From the NCBI RefSeq assembly GCF_050864855.1, contig NZ_JBOZWW010000061.1, positions 1-15,427 of the forward strand: a stretch of DNA of 15,427 nucleotides, read 5' to 3'. Under the pieces are notes generated by a model that was not told where the DNA came from, did not search any database, and saw nothing but the letters and a program-made list of their open reading frames with translations. The translations under genes were made by a program, and so were the position numbers. Positions 15,202 through 15,427 of the stretch are shown one piece after another (positions within the stretch are counted from its first letter, which is position 1; each line of letters starts with the position of its first letter). This stretch comes from Cardinium hertigii_C (lineage in GTDB: Bacteria > Bacteroidota > Bacteroidia > Cytophagales > Amoebophilaceae).

Positions 15202-15427
15202 GGCTCTGTCCAATTAAGTGTGTAAAATATTTTTATGTTTTATTGAATTCTCTTTTCAAATTTAATTAAAAAATGTGCTATAGCCTCACTCCAATTATGA
15301 ATAGGCATGGTCCACTTTTTGGTCATGTAGTTAATAGTTAAATATAAGGTTTTAAAAACAGCTATATCGTTAGGAAATACTCTTTTATTTTTAGTAACTC
15401 TACGGAATTGGCTATTTACAGATTCAA
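15202..15427 (-). mobile_element. Partial IS256-family insertion sequence (clipped at right edge)
   Basis: This is the 3' end of an element whose transposase runs off the right edge. The proposed tip, GGCTCTGTCCAATTAAGTGT, begins at 15202, outside the transposase stop. It resembles the GG.TCTGTCCA-TTAAGTGTGTAAA ends I recall for IS256-group elements. The opposite end and target duplication are not in the window, so the exact tip is inferred. Confidence 0.6.
15240..15427 (-). CDS. IS256-family (mutator-type) transposase, C-terminal 61 residues only
   Basis: On the minus strand an open frame enters from the right edge and ends at the TAA at 15242-15240. It reads ESVNSQFRRVTKNKRVFPND, then IAVFKTLYLTINYMTKKWTM and PIHNWSEAIAHFLIKFEKRI. 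The 'N.Q.R.VTK.K..FP.D.A.FK.LYL' block followed by 'KKWTMPI.NW' and 'F...FE.RI' is characteristic of the C-terminus of IS256-family transposases (Transposase_mut). The Glu that heads this block (ESVN) fits the family's catalytic Glu region. The N-terminal part and the two catalytic Asp residues are outside the window, so intactness cannot be judged. It lies upstream of, and on the same strand as, the 838-residue gene. Confidence 0.88.
   Translation of the reverse strand, partial: ESVNSQFRRVTKNKRVFPNDIAVFKTLYLTINYMTKKWTMPIHNWSEAIAHFLIKFEKRIQ

Overview
The window looks like a piece of chromosome from an AT-rich, insertion-sequence-laden intracellular Bacteroidetes symbiont of the Amoebophilaceae type (Cardinium or Amoebophilus-like). 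The evidence is a tape-measure gene of a Bacteroidetes-style contractile injection system, an ankyrin-like fragment, three different insertion sequences in 15.4 kb, long AT-rich spacers and no clear Shine-Dalgarno sites. The genus call is inferred from gene content; no search was run.

Layout. Bases 1-226 are the end of an IS5-type element whose transposase (minus strand) runs off the left edge. It abuts an unrecognised, weakly ankyrin-like gene (296-1096) whose reading frame stays open back to the IS end, so the gene is probably 5'-truncated. Bases 1375-6777 encode an 1800-residue contractile injection system tape-measure protein. It contains three tandem 612-bp (204-residue) units, and the middle one is a chimaera of the outer two. 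A probable secreted lipoprotein (6901-8820) follows, built of about four divergent copies of one domain, and then pyrG (8927-10558), whose protein reads like an alphaproteobacterial CTP synthase. A 546-bp stretch without genes ends in six copies of GGATA, 8 bp from a complete IS5-family element (11105-12655; 15-bp inverted ends, 6-bp flanking direct repeat TATTTA). Beyond it, on the minus strand, lies an 838-residue unrecognised Asn/Ser-rich protein (12645-15161). Its last codons and stop come from the IS5 end, and its 5' part appears cut off by an IS256-family element (about 15202 to the right edge).

How the parts relate. The tape-measure gene belongs to a phage-tail-like injection machine, but no sheath, tube, baseplate, spike or ATPase gene is present here, so it sits apart from the rest of the machine. 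The adjacent lipoprotein may or may not work with it. pyrG supplies CTP from UTP and is functionally unrelated. The other genes are symbiont accessory genes eroded by IS insertion. The most notable signal is the recombinant middle repeat of the tape measure, which predicts a recent jump in the length of the injection apparatus.
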